A stretch of DNA of 64,000 nucleotides from Salvia splendens (Eukaryota; Streptophyta; Magnoliopsida; Lamiales; Lamiaceae): assembly GCF_004379255.2 (NCBI RefSeq), contig NC_056033.1, positions 21,320,209 through 21,384,208 of the forward strand. The letters run 5' to 3'. This document shows positions 36,666 to 47,753 of the stretch, one piece after another. Within the stretch, counting starts at the first letter, position 1. Every line of letters starts with the position of its first letter. The position numbers and the translations under genes are program-made. The notes beneath the pieces are model-generated. The model was not told where the DNA came from and made no database searches. It saw nothing but the letters and a program-made list of their open reading frames with translations.

Positions 36666-39178
36666 ATGAAGAATCAACCCACCACTCACCAATACCGCTG
36701 GAAGAATGCACAACCACCAAAGAGGACAACGGGAGAAACATCAAAGAAGGCGTCTACCTCGACACTTGCCGTCCCAAGACTACATACAGACCCTGAAGCT
36801 GCTACGCTCGCAACTACCCCAACTATGGCGCCTGCAACCGTTCCGAATTCCAGCACACATACAACATCGGTCTTCCCCACTGCCCCCACAACAACTGACG
36901 AACTCGACCCAGAGTCGGGGAGTTCCTTCAAAAGTTCGGTCGGGGAGTGAATGCCAGCGACCTTTTCACTCGAATGGCGGCGGCTTGTCAAGAGGAAGAG
37001 GCCGTCGGAAACCTAACCCCATTAGAAATTCCACCAAGGCCGCAATCCCTAATTAAGACTCCCTCATCTCAAGCACTGAACTCAATCAGAGATAACCCCA
37101 ATACTCCAACCGAAGCCCTACCCCCTCAAGAAACTCTCCCACATGATGAAACCCAAGCCATTACCGAACTCCATGGGAGAGATGACGAGTATATCAACGG
37201 AAGGGAATGACGGATGGAAGTAGGGGGCGTTGGAGATGGTACAGAGAGTGTAGAGTGTACAGAGGCAAGGGATAAAGGAGAAGTGGAGCCGACTGAGGTA
37301 GTTGAGTCTGAGGGGGAAGGTATGGAAACAGAGGAAGGTGTACAGATTGATAAGTTGCAAGAGTTACTAGAAAGAATGTTAGGGGACCCTGATGAGGGAA
37401 CGAAATATGTTGGTAGAGAGATTGCAGTGGATAATGAAGAGGTAGCAGAATTGCTAGTCGATGTGGAAGGAGTTGGTATTAATGAAAAAGAGGAAACGAT
37501 GATAGAAGCATAAATCATTGTACTCGATGATGTAATCTCAGATGACAAGGATGCCCCAGTGGATGAGAGACTGGTGAGAAGGCAGTTGCGGCAACTCAAG
37601 CGCTCGGAAGATACATCTGCAGAAAGAGAGTTGGAGCCGAATGATACAGAGGGGACAGAGGAGGGACTTCCCCCGTGCAGAGAGGTTCCTACGGAAGAGG
37701 CTTTGGACGAACACTATGCTTCAGAAAGGAAACGGAAGGGAAAACAGGAAGCTGAACCCACTCCTAAGAAACCCCGCCAAACACCCGCAAGTCTGAGAGT
37801 CCAGGAAGCCGTTCCAGAAACAATTGTAGTCCCTTTCGACCAACTATCTGATCCAGAGGTATCATGGTCTGATGATGAGGACGATGTAGAAATGGAGAAC
37901 CCCCAGGAAGAAGAGGGGGCGTTCGAAAAGATAGAAGTTCTGGTAAGCAAGAAGTTGTTGTACGACATGACCAAATTTGAGGACCCCAAACAGAGTGCAG
38001 CGTGCGCAGGGCGAGAATCTAACGGGAAGGTGGCCAAAGCGGGAAGGAAGCTGTGTCTAGAGGATTTAAAGGAACTAGGTGTGGATAAGAAGTTTACCAC
38101 TTACTTCGAGCATATTGGGTTTCAATTGCCCCTGAACCATTGTACCAAAGAGGTTCCGGTCACTCTAGCCAGAGAATTTTTCACAACCATCACATTCAAA
38201 TCCACCGTAGATCCGGATGCAGATTCAATTTCTTTCCGGCTGTTCAATCAGGAATTTCTATTAAGTATCAGGGAATGGTCCATGCGGTTGACACTTGATG
38301 AGGACGAGAAAGGTGCATGGAATGAGAGAGCCATTGGCCCACCTAAAAAGACTAAGGGGTTCAACGTAGATGAAGCCCGGAGGATGGTGGCCCACAAAAG
38401 AGGGGGAAAATTTAAGACTAGCTACTCTAAAGGAATACACATCACTGATCCCGTCCTCCGATTGGGCCAAGTTTACATCGGATACAATCTCTTGGGGCAA
38501 GTTGGGGCCACTCTCACCACGCCAGAGCTTTACTTCATGTGGTGTATGGTTAATGGAGTTAAGGTCAATCTGGGCTATTGGATAGCCCATGCTTGCCACA
38601 TGGTTCGGACTCACCCTGATCTCCACCTCTTTACATGCAACTTGCTTGGAGCATTCCTAAAAAGAAACAAAATGATGAAGATCGCTGATTCAGTCACCAA
38701 CCTGCCCATGTGCGACACATAAGGGAGTTTTGATCTCCCTTTCTTCTTTAACAAAGGACTCACTGTACTTAAGGATGGTGAGGTCCAATTTTACGAGGGC
38801 GGAGGGCAGGAAGTGGTGGCTGTACAGTCGAAACAAGAAGAAGAGGCATCGACGGCTAAGCAAACCGATGATAACTGGAAGAATCGGATGGAAGCAATGA
38901 TGGTCAAGCTAGGCGAGGCTGTTGATTCACAAAGGCGGATGATAAAGGCTCAAACAAGTAAAATAACCCAAGCCATCAATGTAATGTTGAGGATGATAGA
39001 CGTGGTCGAACAACGAATCTCCTCCGCACAGCCGCCCATTGCTACACCTGTTCAACAAGTACCAGTTCACCCAGCCATCCCACATGTACAGAGACGCAGG
39101 AAGGATGATGCACCACCACCACCACACCCTAAGAAAGCCCGGAAGCCTGGTCCCTGTGGGGACCAGGGTCAGGATTGA
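36666..39178 (+). pseudogene. ATHILA-type ORF (env-position), interrupted
   Basis: The blocks 36,666-36,950, 36,947-37,210, 37,214-37,513, 37,559-38,722 and 38,813-39,178 appear to be one reading frame broken by stops and frameshifts. The N-terminal half is Thr/Pro- then Glu-rich. The conserved part, near the end of the 387-codon block, has FTTYFEHIGFQLPLNHC, RLFNQEFLLSIREWSMRL, GIHITDPVLRLGQVYIGYNL and LYFMWCMVNGVKVNLGYWIA. This fits the ATHILA ORF/'putative plant transposon protein' type found downstream of pol in plant gypsy elements. Its function is unknown. I see no membrane segment that would support an envelope role. A Q-rich, possibly coiled-coil tail follows (38,813-39,178). Confidence 0.72.
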
Positions 39179-39183
39179 TCCCC

Positions 39184-39705
39184 CCCAGTAAACCAAGTAA
39201 ATTTTACTTTCAATTTTAGTTTTTACTTTTAGTTTTGTGTAGCAGTATGCATGCTAGGTTCTTACGGTTCTTCTACCTTCTCCCACTTAGGCCATGTCTT
39301 GGCCTAAGTGTGAGGAGTGTGCTTAGCATGTAATATTTTCTGTGTTTCTTGTGTAACTCTTCCTACTTAGTCCATGGCTTGGCCTAAGTGTGAGGAGGTT
39401 GTTTTGTATATGTTTTTGTGTTCTTACGAATTAATCATCCCCCAAGTAAACCAAGTAAATTTTACTTTCAGTTTTAGTTTTTACTTTTAGTTTTGTGTAG
39501 TAGTATGCATGCTAGGTTCTTACTGTTCTTCTACCTTCTCCCACTTAGGCCATGTCTTGGCCTAAGTGTGAGGAGTTTGTGTGCTTAGCATGTAATATTT
39601 TCTGTGTTTCTTGTGTAACTCTTCCCACTTAGTCCATGGCTTGGCCTAAGTGTGAGGAGGTTGTTTTGTATATGTTTTTTTTGTGTTCTTACCTTCTTAC
39701 ACTTA
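39184..39705 (+). repeat. 258-bp tandem duplication after the ATHILA ORF
   Basis: Two copies start at AGTAAACCAAGTAAATTTTA (39,187 and 39,445). Each unit itself contains two related hairpins of the form CTTAGGCCATG…TTGGCCTAAGTGTGAGGA, so four to five copies of that hairpin occur to about 39,735. Non-coding. Confidence 0.85.
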
Positions 39706-39735
39706 GCCCAATTCTTGGTTTAAGTGTGAGAAGTT

Positions 39736-40356
39736 TGTGTTTTTTCTTATGTTTGTTTTCTCTGTTTTGTTGTCGTCACTAACTGCCATGTTTTCCACCT
39801 CATTGGGATTGCTTGGGGACAAGCATGAATGATGTGGGAGAGGGGGGAGAGCAGTTAGTGCAGTTAGTGTCAAGCATGTAAATACTCTGTTAGGTCTAAG
39901 AGTTAGTAGAGAGTTTATTTTAGGTTATGTGTTTATGCATAACTGGTATAATAAATAGCAAAAACACCTTAGGGAGAGTAATTGAAGAGAGAATGCATGC
40001 CAATTTGTGAAACTCTTTTCCTTAATAAATCAAAGTCAGTTGGATGAAGTGAGAACGATAGAAAATGCCTTAATTTGAAACTAACTGTGAAGCCCTTTTA
40101 AAAGTGAGTTATAAGCCTAGAGTATAACACTTTCCACTAAACACATTAAAAACATCAGAGTGGCTGCCATTGATGCTAAAAGAAAAGTGACACAGGTAGT
40201 GAGGACTAAAGGCATTAGGGATAACCATTTGAGCTCAATTCTTTCGAACTTGCTGAACCTGCCTCATTGAAAAGGCACCCCTTAGTGAACTCTTTGGGCC
40301 GGTACTCGTTTGTATCCAATTTTCTTTGGAACCTCTAAGCCTTCATGCCATGTGAA
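39736..40356 (+). other. Athila-like 3' non-coding region, left of nested insert
   Basis: Contains a purine-rich GATGTGGGAGAGGGGGGAGAG at about 39,832, which looks like a former polypurine tract although no LTR follows it. The rest is non-coding and ends with GTGAA (40,352-40,356), the target duplication of the nested element. Confidence 0.6.
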
Positions 40357-41794
40357 TGACAAACTCGTATTTTAACTGTTTTATTAGGCGTTAAACGTGA
40401 TGATAATTGGTGTTTAAATGCATATTACTTGAGTTTAAGTCCATATTTCACTATAAAGGTGCTTTGATGAGTTTATCCAGTGTTTGAAGCTAAAATAGGT
40501 AAAAAAAGGGTCAAAATGAGCCAAGCATTGACTGGGGTCTGCTTCAAACGTTAATCTTCCTATCAATATGGGGTCCAAATCCTATTTTGAGAGTACCATT
40601 GTCTTCATAATCGAAAGAGCTTCGCGTGGGTACCTCACACGCCCCAATCGGAGTTCGGATGAGAGAGATACGACCGATCTACGAAAGCTGCGCGGACTGC
40701 CGGGATCTACCCGACCGGGTGAATTTTATGTGCAATAATTCCACCCGGCCGGGTGGACAATTTTGTTCATAAAGAGTCCAGAGACTTCTACCCGACCGGG
40801 TGAATTTTATGTGCAATAATTCCACCCGGCCGGGTCCGTCTGACTGACGTTTTTTAGCCCAGACGCGATTTTTCTGAAGGGAGAAATAAGAGAGAGAAGC
40901 TAGGGCAACGAAAAAGCATTCTCTACCAGCCGCAAAACACACGTTCCTTCTCTCTGAAGAACTCTTGGAAGAAGATTGAAGATTCAAGCTTCGATTCCTC
41001 CGCCAATTGTAATTCGTATCATGGTTTCTCTTGTTTTTCTTAGTTTTTGTCTGATTTCCGCCATGAACATGAGTAACTAAACCCTTTATGTGGAATTCTT
41101 GGTGAAGATGCATTGATTCATAGTTTTAATCCAATTAAGTTCATTTTTATCTTGCTCTTGTAATTGTTTGAATTATTCTTGTGTTTTTTCCTATCAATTG
41201 CTTGATCACCAATTGGGAGTGTTAGGATTTCTTAGAGTAATCGGGAGATGAATTAATTAATCTTGAAAGAAGAATAATTCACACCTTAATTCAATAAAAC
41301 TCGGGAGAGTTGAGATTATGAGTGGGATCTTTAATCTAATCAAACCTTTGGGAGTTAGGTCTAAGATTTAGAAGGGGACTTCACTTATTACACCTAATCT
41401 ACAGATTTCTCACCTAGGGAGGGGGTTTAATCTACCTTTGTGATTGATTCAACAATTCTAGAGACTTTAAATGGTAAATTGGTTTTAATTGGGTTAGGCT
41501 ATGAGTTGTGCATCGGATCCTTGAAATTCTGCATATTTCTCCATCATCTACACAACTTGCTTTATCGCTCTCTTGTTTATTTGTTCTAATTTAATCTCTG
41601 CATTTACATGTTTTCAGTAGTTGTTAGTTTCAAAACCAAAATTCCTGATTGTCTGGATAGTAGTTGAAATTTGTTCGTGGTACTTAGGTTTACACTTAAT
41701 TGTCTCTGTGGGATACGATATACTCTTGCTTGCTATTTGTTACGATAACCCCGTACACTTGCGGGTATTATTTGGGTAAAATAAAGTTGAGTTA
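40357..41794 (+). repeat. 5' LTR of the nested element
   Basis: 1438 bp. Contains a duplicated cassette, CCCGACCGGGTGAATTTTAT … ATTCCACCCGGCCGGGT, at about 40,709-40,763 and 40,793-40,836. Confidence 0.95.
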
Positions 41795-41800
41795 AGTTTT

Positions 41801-41818
41801 TGGCGCCGTTGTCGGGGA
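41801..41818 (+). other. Primer-binding site of the nested element
   Basis: TGGCGCCGTTGTCGGGGA, six bases after the 5' LTR. One base differs from the site of the surrounding element. Confidence 0.9.
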
Positions 41819-41939
41819 CAATTTTTGTGTTACATAACTTGATATCGTGATAATAATCAAGATTACTACTTCAGATTTTATTGCTTTATTTTTCTTTAAA
41901 TTTTTTCAGTTCTCACATTTTTGTTTCTTGTTCAGGTGT

Positions 41940-44648
41940 ATGCACACGCGTTCTAAAGGCTTGCCTCTAGAACCTTTCGACTCTGAGATCGAAGCATCGA
42001 ACCGGAAGAGGAACGCATATAGGAGGCTCACGCAGAAAATTAAAGCTTCTTCGCCTACACGCGCAGGGGCATCTTCATATCAGAGGGATCTTTCACCTAT
42101 CCGGTCACCAGTACAGGATCATATTCAGTTTGATCCCGTTTCTCCTAGTCTGATGGAGAACGAAGAGGGTAACAACGGTCCACCACCTCCGCCCACTAAT
42201 GCCGAGCTTCTACGGCAGCTGGAGGAGCTGCGTCAACAAGTCAATCATAGACAAGCTGTGGTGCCTGTTCAGAATCAGTATGCATACCAAGGCCAGGCAA
42301 ATCCAACTGTCCATAGCAACATCGCAGCCAACACCTTTGAGCTGAAAAGAGGACTTATTCAGATGGCAGAGAATATTGCTTTTAGGGGCAAATCCACAGA
42401 TGATCCGAACAAACACATCACCAAGTTCATTCAGATCTGCAACACTACGAAGTTGAATGGAGTGACAGATGATCAGATTCGACTTAGGCTGTTTCCCTTT
42501 TCCTTAGAGGATTCAGCAAAGGATTGGTTGGAGAGCTTGGAGTCGGGCTCAATCAGAACATGGGATGTTATGGTAGAGAAGTTTTTAGAAAAGTTTTATC
42601 CCCCCAGTGAGGCGATTAAGAGGCAACATGAGATCATTGCCTTTCAGATGAACCCTGCGGTGAATATCAGAGAAGCATGGGCGAGATTCAAAGCCTTGAT
42701 GAAGCGATGTCCCAACCATGGGTTAACCCCGACAGTTCAAGTCATTACATTTTTTAAGGGATGCGTGCCTGAAGCACAACGGGAGTTGAACTTGAGCTCA
42801 GGCGGTAATTTTCTCAAGAAAGGAGTGAATAAAGCCATGGAAGTGATTGAGGAGCTCGCATCTAATGACGAAGGATGGAGCAACGAAAAGAGTAAGGTGC
42901 ATAGAGTGGCTTCTACTACAGATCATAATCCTATGAGTGCCCTATCCGACAAGTTGGATGCGTTGACCATGAAATTTGATTGCATGATAATGGGGAAACC
43001 TTCTCAAGAGCCCCAAGAAAGTATGGAGGACGTGAACTATGTGAATCAAGGGGGCAACAACAGGTACTACAATAATCCACGCCCCAACTTTCATGGTGGA
43101 GGATATAATCAGTACGGGAACACGGGGCATCCCAATCTCTCTTATGAGAACCCCAATAATGCTCTGCAACCAGCCCTAGGGTTCACAGTTACTGATGGAG
43201 TGGTTAATGATCTGAAGAAGATGACCACGGAAGACATACTCAAATCTTTCATGCTACAGTCCAACAAGCTCATGGAGCAGAACAATCAAAGGATGGAGAA
43301 AGTTGAGAAAGATGTGCAAAGTATAGTCACCCATCTGAAGTTCGTAGACACACAGCTGAGCCAGATTGCTCAGGCTGTGAGTATGAACCACAAGCCTGGG
43401 CAGTTCCCAGGCCAGCCAAATGAGAATTCGAAAGGATGTATGGCCATCCATCTGAGGAATGGCAAGACGTATGAAGGCCCATCTCTGTCTGAGACCACGA
43501 AGGACGCTATTCTTAAGCCTAAGGCTGCCGTGGCAGAGAAACTGAAGGGCAAGATAACTGAACAAAGAGACATTGGAGGCACTTCTGGAGTGAAGGTGCC
43601 CTTACCTGAAGCACTGAAACAGAAGACAAAGAAGGATGAGCAGTTTGCTCGATTCCTAGATATATTCAGGAAGGTGCACGTGAACATCCCACTGATTGAG
43701 GCACTACAGCAGATGCCGAAGTATGGGAAGTTTCTGAAGGAGGCGATAGCCCAGAAGACCAGTTGGGGGCAGGTAGACACTATTAATCTAACTGAAAATT
43801 GCAGTGCTCTGCTGCAAAGGAAACTGCCTGCCAAGCTGAAGGATCCTGGAAGTTTCACTGTCGACTGCCTCATTGGGGGCTATAAGGTGGAGAATGCTCT
43901 CTGCGATCTAGGCGCGAGCATTAATCTAATGCCACTATCGGTGTTCAATCAAATGAACATTGGTACTTTGAAGCCCACCTCAGCCACACTACAGATGGCA
44001 GACAGATCTGTCGTGTATCCAAAGGGCATCGTGGAAGACCTACTGATTAAGGTCGGGGAATTTATTTTTCCCATCGACTTTATGGTCTTGGACATGGAAG
44101 AAGACAAGGGAGTCCCCCTACTGCTAGGACGTCCCTTCCTTGCCACTGCTGAGGCAAATATAAACGTGAAAAAGGGAGAGTTGACAATCTTCATCGGAGA
44201 AGAAAGTCAAACGTTTTCCCACAAACCGAGAAGCATGGATGGAAGAACTGAGGAGTGCAAGGTGGTGCGTCTGAAGCACCAAGTGACTACTGAAGAAGGA
44301 GGATCGAGTGCAGTCAGAAAAGTGAAGCAGAAGGACTTTTATGAGCTTCACATGGAGATGATGGCTTCCATTGACTCGGAGCCAATAACATGGATCGATG
44401 CAGACCATATTCGCCCTTCACCGGTGCACGCGGTGATCACTACTGAACCCCCTAGGATAGGGGGTAAAATACCAACTGATGTCAAGGGAAGAAAGATAAC
44501 TGCTCCAACACTGAATGAGCCTATCCCGAGAGAGCCTGAAAAGTGGTGGCTCACCAAGACGTGGAACGATCTATTTCCTCATGGAGGAGGAGCCAAGCGA
44601 TCACCTGGAGGCAACTCTGGGATGAAAGGGATCTCGGTTGATATTTGA
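41940..44648 (+). CDS. Gag-aspartic protease polyprotein, intact
   Basis: 902 residues from the ATG at 41,940 (MHTRSKGLPLEPFD), chosen because the frame upstream (open from 41,847) is leader-like and very hydrophobic. Gag domain about 130-310: LIQMAENIAFRGKSTDDPNK, FPFSLEDSAKDWLESLESG, WARFKALMKRCPNHGL and LNLSSGGNFLKKGVNKAMEV. No CCHC knuckle is seen. The middle carries AIHLRNGKTYEGP, FRKVHVNIPLIEALQQMPKY and the protease ALCDLGASINLMPLSVF (active-site Asp near residue 655), with the flap-side VPLLLGRPFLATAEANINV. After the protease a ~130-residue tail (HMEMMASIDSEPITWIDADH, WWLTKTWNDLFPHGGGAK) takes the place where RT would begin. The frame is uninterrupted, unusual in this window. It should make particles and process itself but cannot reverse-transcribe. 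Confidence 0.93.
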   Translation: MHTRSKGLPLEPFDSEIEASNRKRNAYRRLTQKIKASSPTRAGASSYQRDLSPIRSPVQDHIQFDPVSPSLMENEEGNNGPPPPPTNAELLRQLEELRQQVNHRQAVVPVQNQYAYQGQANPTVHSNIAANTFELKRGLIQMAENIAFRGKSTDDPNKHITKFIQICNTTKLNGVTDDQIRLRLFPFSLEDSAKDWLESLESGSIRTWDVMVEKFLEKFYPPSEAIKRQHEIIAFQMNPAVNIREAWARFKALMKRCPNHGLTPTVQVITFFKGCVPEAQRELNLSSGGNFLKKGVNKAMEVIEELASNDEGWSNEKSKVHRVASTTDHNPMSALSDKLDALTMKFDCMIMGKPSQEPQESMEDVNYVNQGGNNRYYNNPRPNFHGGGYNQYGNTGHPNLSYENPNNALQPALGFTVTDGVVNDLKKMTTEDILKSFMLQSNKLMEQNNQRMEKVEKDVQSIVTHLKFVDTQLSQIAQAVSMNHKPGQFPGQPNENSKGCMAIHLRNGKTYEGPSLSETTKDAILKPKAAVAEKLKGKITEQRDIGGTSGVKVPLPEALKQKTKKDEQFARFLDIFRKVHVNIPLIEALQQMPKYGKFLKEAIAQKTSWGQVDTINLTENCSALLQRKLPAKLKDPGSFTVDCLIGGYKVENALCDLGASINLMPLSVFNQMNIGTLKPTSATLQMADRSVVYPKGIVEDLLIKVGEFIFPIDFMVLDMEEDKGVPLLLGRPFLATAEANINVKKGELTIFIGEESQTFSHKPRSMDGRTEECKVVRLKHQVTTEEGGSSAVRKVKQKDFYELHMEMMASIDSEPITWIDADHIRPSPVHAVITTEPPRIGGKIPTDVKGRKITAPTLNEPIPREPEKWWLTKTWNDLFPHGGGAKRSPGGNSGMKGISVDI

Positions 44649-46082
44649 AGACGTCGGGCACACGATGATAAATAGGTGCGCTGCATGGGAGGCAACCCAT
44701 GGAAGGTATCTTTTATTGTTTATGTATTTCTTTTAGTGTGTTTGCTCAGTAGGCATCACCTCTACACCAACGTTTCAAACTTATTTCTTTGCGTAGCTTT
44801 GAATAAGTTTGGGGGGGGTGATATGGTGGATGGTGAACCTATGAGCATGTTTATTGTTTTCATGTTATTTTTTGGTAGTTTTAAAATTTTTGCTTAGTAT
44901 TTTAGTTTAGGATTAATAAACTCCCTTGGATGAAATTGAATGGGGTCGGAGCAATTTGAATTGAATTCAAGCATGTTTGTTGGATGAGTTGCTAATGATG
45001 CTATGTGCTAAAATGTTTGTGAAAACTTGTTGATATGACCAAGCATGCTTGTATATCCTTATTGTGATTTGCCTAAAGTGAATTGCTCGTTGCGTTGTCC
45101 TTTGCCATAACCCTGTGAGACTTGAGCCTATATATTTCTAAATGTGTGATTATCGTCATTGTGTTATATGTTTCTAGAACTTGCTCGCGATCTTCCTTGA
45201 GTCTACATAGTGAGTATAGATTTAGGAAGTGACGTTAGGCCATCTGTTCTAGCCTTATCTTTACTTTCACCCTAAAATAAAAATCATAATCCTTTGTTAG
45301 CCATATTTGAGCCTAATAGCCTATTATTTGATAACTTGGGGTTGTATATATGCTTGAAAATAAGTTTGGGAGAAAAGAACACTTTTGGATGATAAGAAGA
45401 GTTTAAAGATGAAGTATTGGCTTGAATATCTTTGGGAAAGTGGATGTATGCTTTTAGTTGTGAAAAAAGAAGAGTTGTAAAAAAAAAAAAGAATAATTTG
45501 GTGGTATAAGCTAGGCGAAGCCTAGAGGGGGTATAAGCTAGACGAAGTCTAGAAATGCGTAAGAAACCAAGTTTGGGGGAGAATTGGTAGATGAGAAGAG
45601 TCTATAAAGACTACTGAGGAGTTGAGTTGTTTTAAGAACGAAGTTATTATAGTTTCGAAAGGGATTATAAGTCACTTTGGCCAAATTTGCCTCACCTAAC
45701 CAAAAAGCCTACAATACAACCTACAAATAAGACCTTTCAGATCCTTGATTTTATAGTCACAAAATAGTAGAGGAGATGTTAGATTTTGAGCAAGCCTATG
45801 GTAAACTATGCGTGATTGATTGATTTGAGAGCTTGTATTTTACCTATACACTTTGAGAGTGGGAGAATTACACTACATATCTATCTTGTGAGGGCCAATT
45901 GACAAGGTTGCATACGTGTTAGTAACTTGAAGCAATGATCAGTTGGTTTACATGTGTGTGAAGTTATTGATGCATGATATTGTTTATTAACTGAGGCAAT
46001 GATGAGATCCAACTTATGTGTTATATTTGATTGTTGTCTGCTTCTTGTTTGAGGACAAACAAGTGATTAAGTTTGGGGGAGT
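44649..46082 (+). other. 3' non-coding region of the nested element
   Basis: No RT or integrase similarity in any frame. The phrase AAGTTTGGG recurs (about 44,806, 45,362, 45,568 and at the polypurine tract 46,070). A short direct repeat GGTATAAGCTAG(G/A)CGAAG(C/T)CTAG lies at about 45,503-45,554. Confidence 0.75.
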
Positions 46083-47520
46083 TGACAAACTCGTATTTTA
46101 ACTGTTTTATTGGGCGTTAAACGTGATGATAATTGGTGTTTAAATGCATATAACTTGAGTTTACGTCCATATTTCACTATAAAGGTGCTTTGATGAGTTT
46201 ATCCAGTGTTTGAAGCTAAAATAGGTAAAAAAGGGTCAAAATGAGCCAAGCATTGACTGGGGTCTGCTTCAAACGTTAATCTGCCTATCAATATGGGGTC
46301 CAAATCCTATTTTGAGAGTACCATTGTCTTCATCATCGAAAGAGCTTCGCGTGGGTACCTCACACGCCCCAATCAGAGTTCGGATGAGAGAGATACGACC
46401 GATCTACCAAAGCTGCGCGGACTACCGGGATCTACCCCGGCCGGGTGAATTTTATGTGCAATAATTCCACCCGGCCGGGTGGACAATTTTGTTCATTAAG
46501 AGTCCAGAGACTTCTACCCGACCGGGTGAATTTTATGTGCAATAATTCCACCCGGCCGGGTCCGTCTGACTAACGTTTTTTAGCCCAGACACGATTTTTC
46601 TGAAGGGAGAAATAAGAGAGAGAAGCTAGGGCAACGAAAAAGCATTCTCTACCAGCCGCAAAACACACGTTCCTTCTCTCTGAAGAACTCTTGGAAGAAG
46701 ATTGAAGATTCAAGCTTCGATTCCTCCGCCAATTGTAATTCGTATCATGGTTTCTCTTGTTTTTCTTAGTTTTTGTCTGATTTCCGCCATGAACATGAGT
46801 AACTAAACCCTTTATGTGGAATTCTTGGTGAAGATGCATTGATTCATAGTTTTAATCCAATTAAGTTCATTTTTATCTTGCTCTTGTAATTGTTTGAATT
46901 ATTCTTGTGTTTTTTCCTATCAATTGCTTGATCACCAATTGGGAGTGTTAGGATTTCTTAGAGTAATCGGGAGATGAATTAATTAATCTTGAAAGAAGAA
47001 TAATTCACACCTTAATTCAATAAAACTCGGGAGAGTTGAGATTATGAGTGGGATCTTTAATCTAATCAAACCTTTGGGAGTTAGGTCTAAGATTTAGAAG
47101 GGGACTTCACTTATTACACCTAATCTACAGATTTCTCACCTAGGGAGGGGGTTTAATCTACCTTTGTGATTGATTCAACAATTCTAGAGACTTTAAATGG
47201 TAAATTGGTTTTAATTGGGTTAGGCTATGAGTTGTGCATCGGATCCTTGAAATTCTGCATATTTCTCCATCATCTACACAACTTGCTTTATCGCTCTCTT
47301 GTTTATTTGTTCTAATTTAATCTCTGCATTTACATGTTTTCAGTAGTTGTTAGTTTCAAAACCAAAATTCCTGATTGTCTGGATAGTAGTTGAAGTTTGT
47401 TCGTGGTACTTAGGTTTACACTTAATTGTCTCTGTGGGATACGATATACTCTTGCTTGCTATTTGCTACGATAACCCCGTACACTTGCGGGTATTATTTG
47501 GGTAAAATAAAGTTGAGTCA
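46083..47520 (+). repeat. 3' LTR of the nested element
   Basis: 1438 bp, about 99% like the 5' copy by eye. Differences include CTACCCCGGCCGGGTG versus CTACCCGACCGGGTG. Confidence 0.95.
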
Positions 47521-47665
47521 GTGAACAAGGGGGCAGGATGGAGTAGCTCGATGGTAGGGGTTGAAGATAGATTGTGAAACAAGGGAAGTTATGAAAAAGT
47601 TAGAGAAATAGACGGGCAAGAAAAATTGTAACTTGACCCGAGAAAAAATGGTTGAAATATGGGCA

Positions 47666-47753
<88 letters not shown>

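Larger units (their letters stand above)
40357..47520 (+). mobile_element. Nested gag-protease-only LTR element (TR-GAG-like)
   Basis: LTRs at 40,357-41,794 and 46,083-47,520 are both 1438 bp. They start TGACAAACTCGTATTTT and the right one ends AAGTTGAGTCA; GTGAA flanks both sides (40,352-40,356 and 47,521-47,525). The primer-binding site TGGCGCCGTTGTCGGGGA is at 41,801-41,818 and the polypurine tract TTTGGGGGAG lies at the 3' LTR. By eye the LTRs differ at about 15-17 sites (~1%). The only ORF is a 902-residue gag-protease (41,940-44,648). There is no RT, RNase H or integrase; the remaining 1.43 kb is non-coding. It would need enzymes from another element to move, and inserted after the surrounding Athila-like copy. 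Confidence 0.93.

Noticed and set aside
36666..39178. A retroviral-type envelope gene
   Set aside because: Position after integrase suggests it, but no signal peptide, transmembrane helix or cysteine pattern is visible; the motifs fit the ATHILA-type ORF instead.
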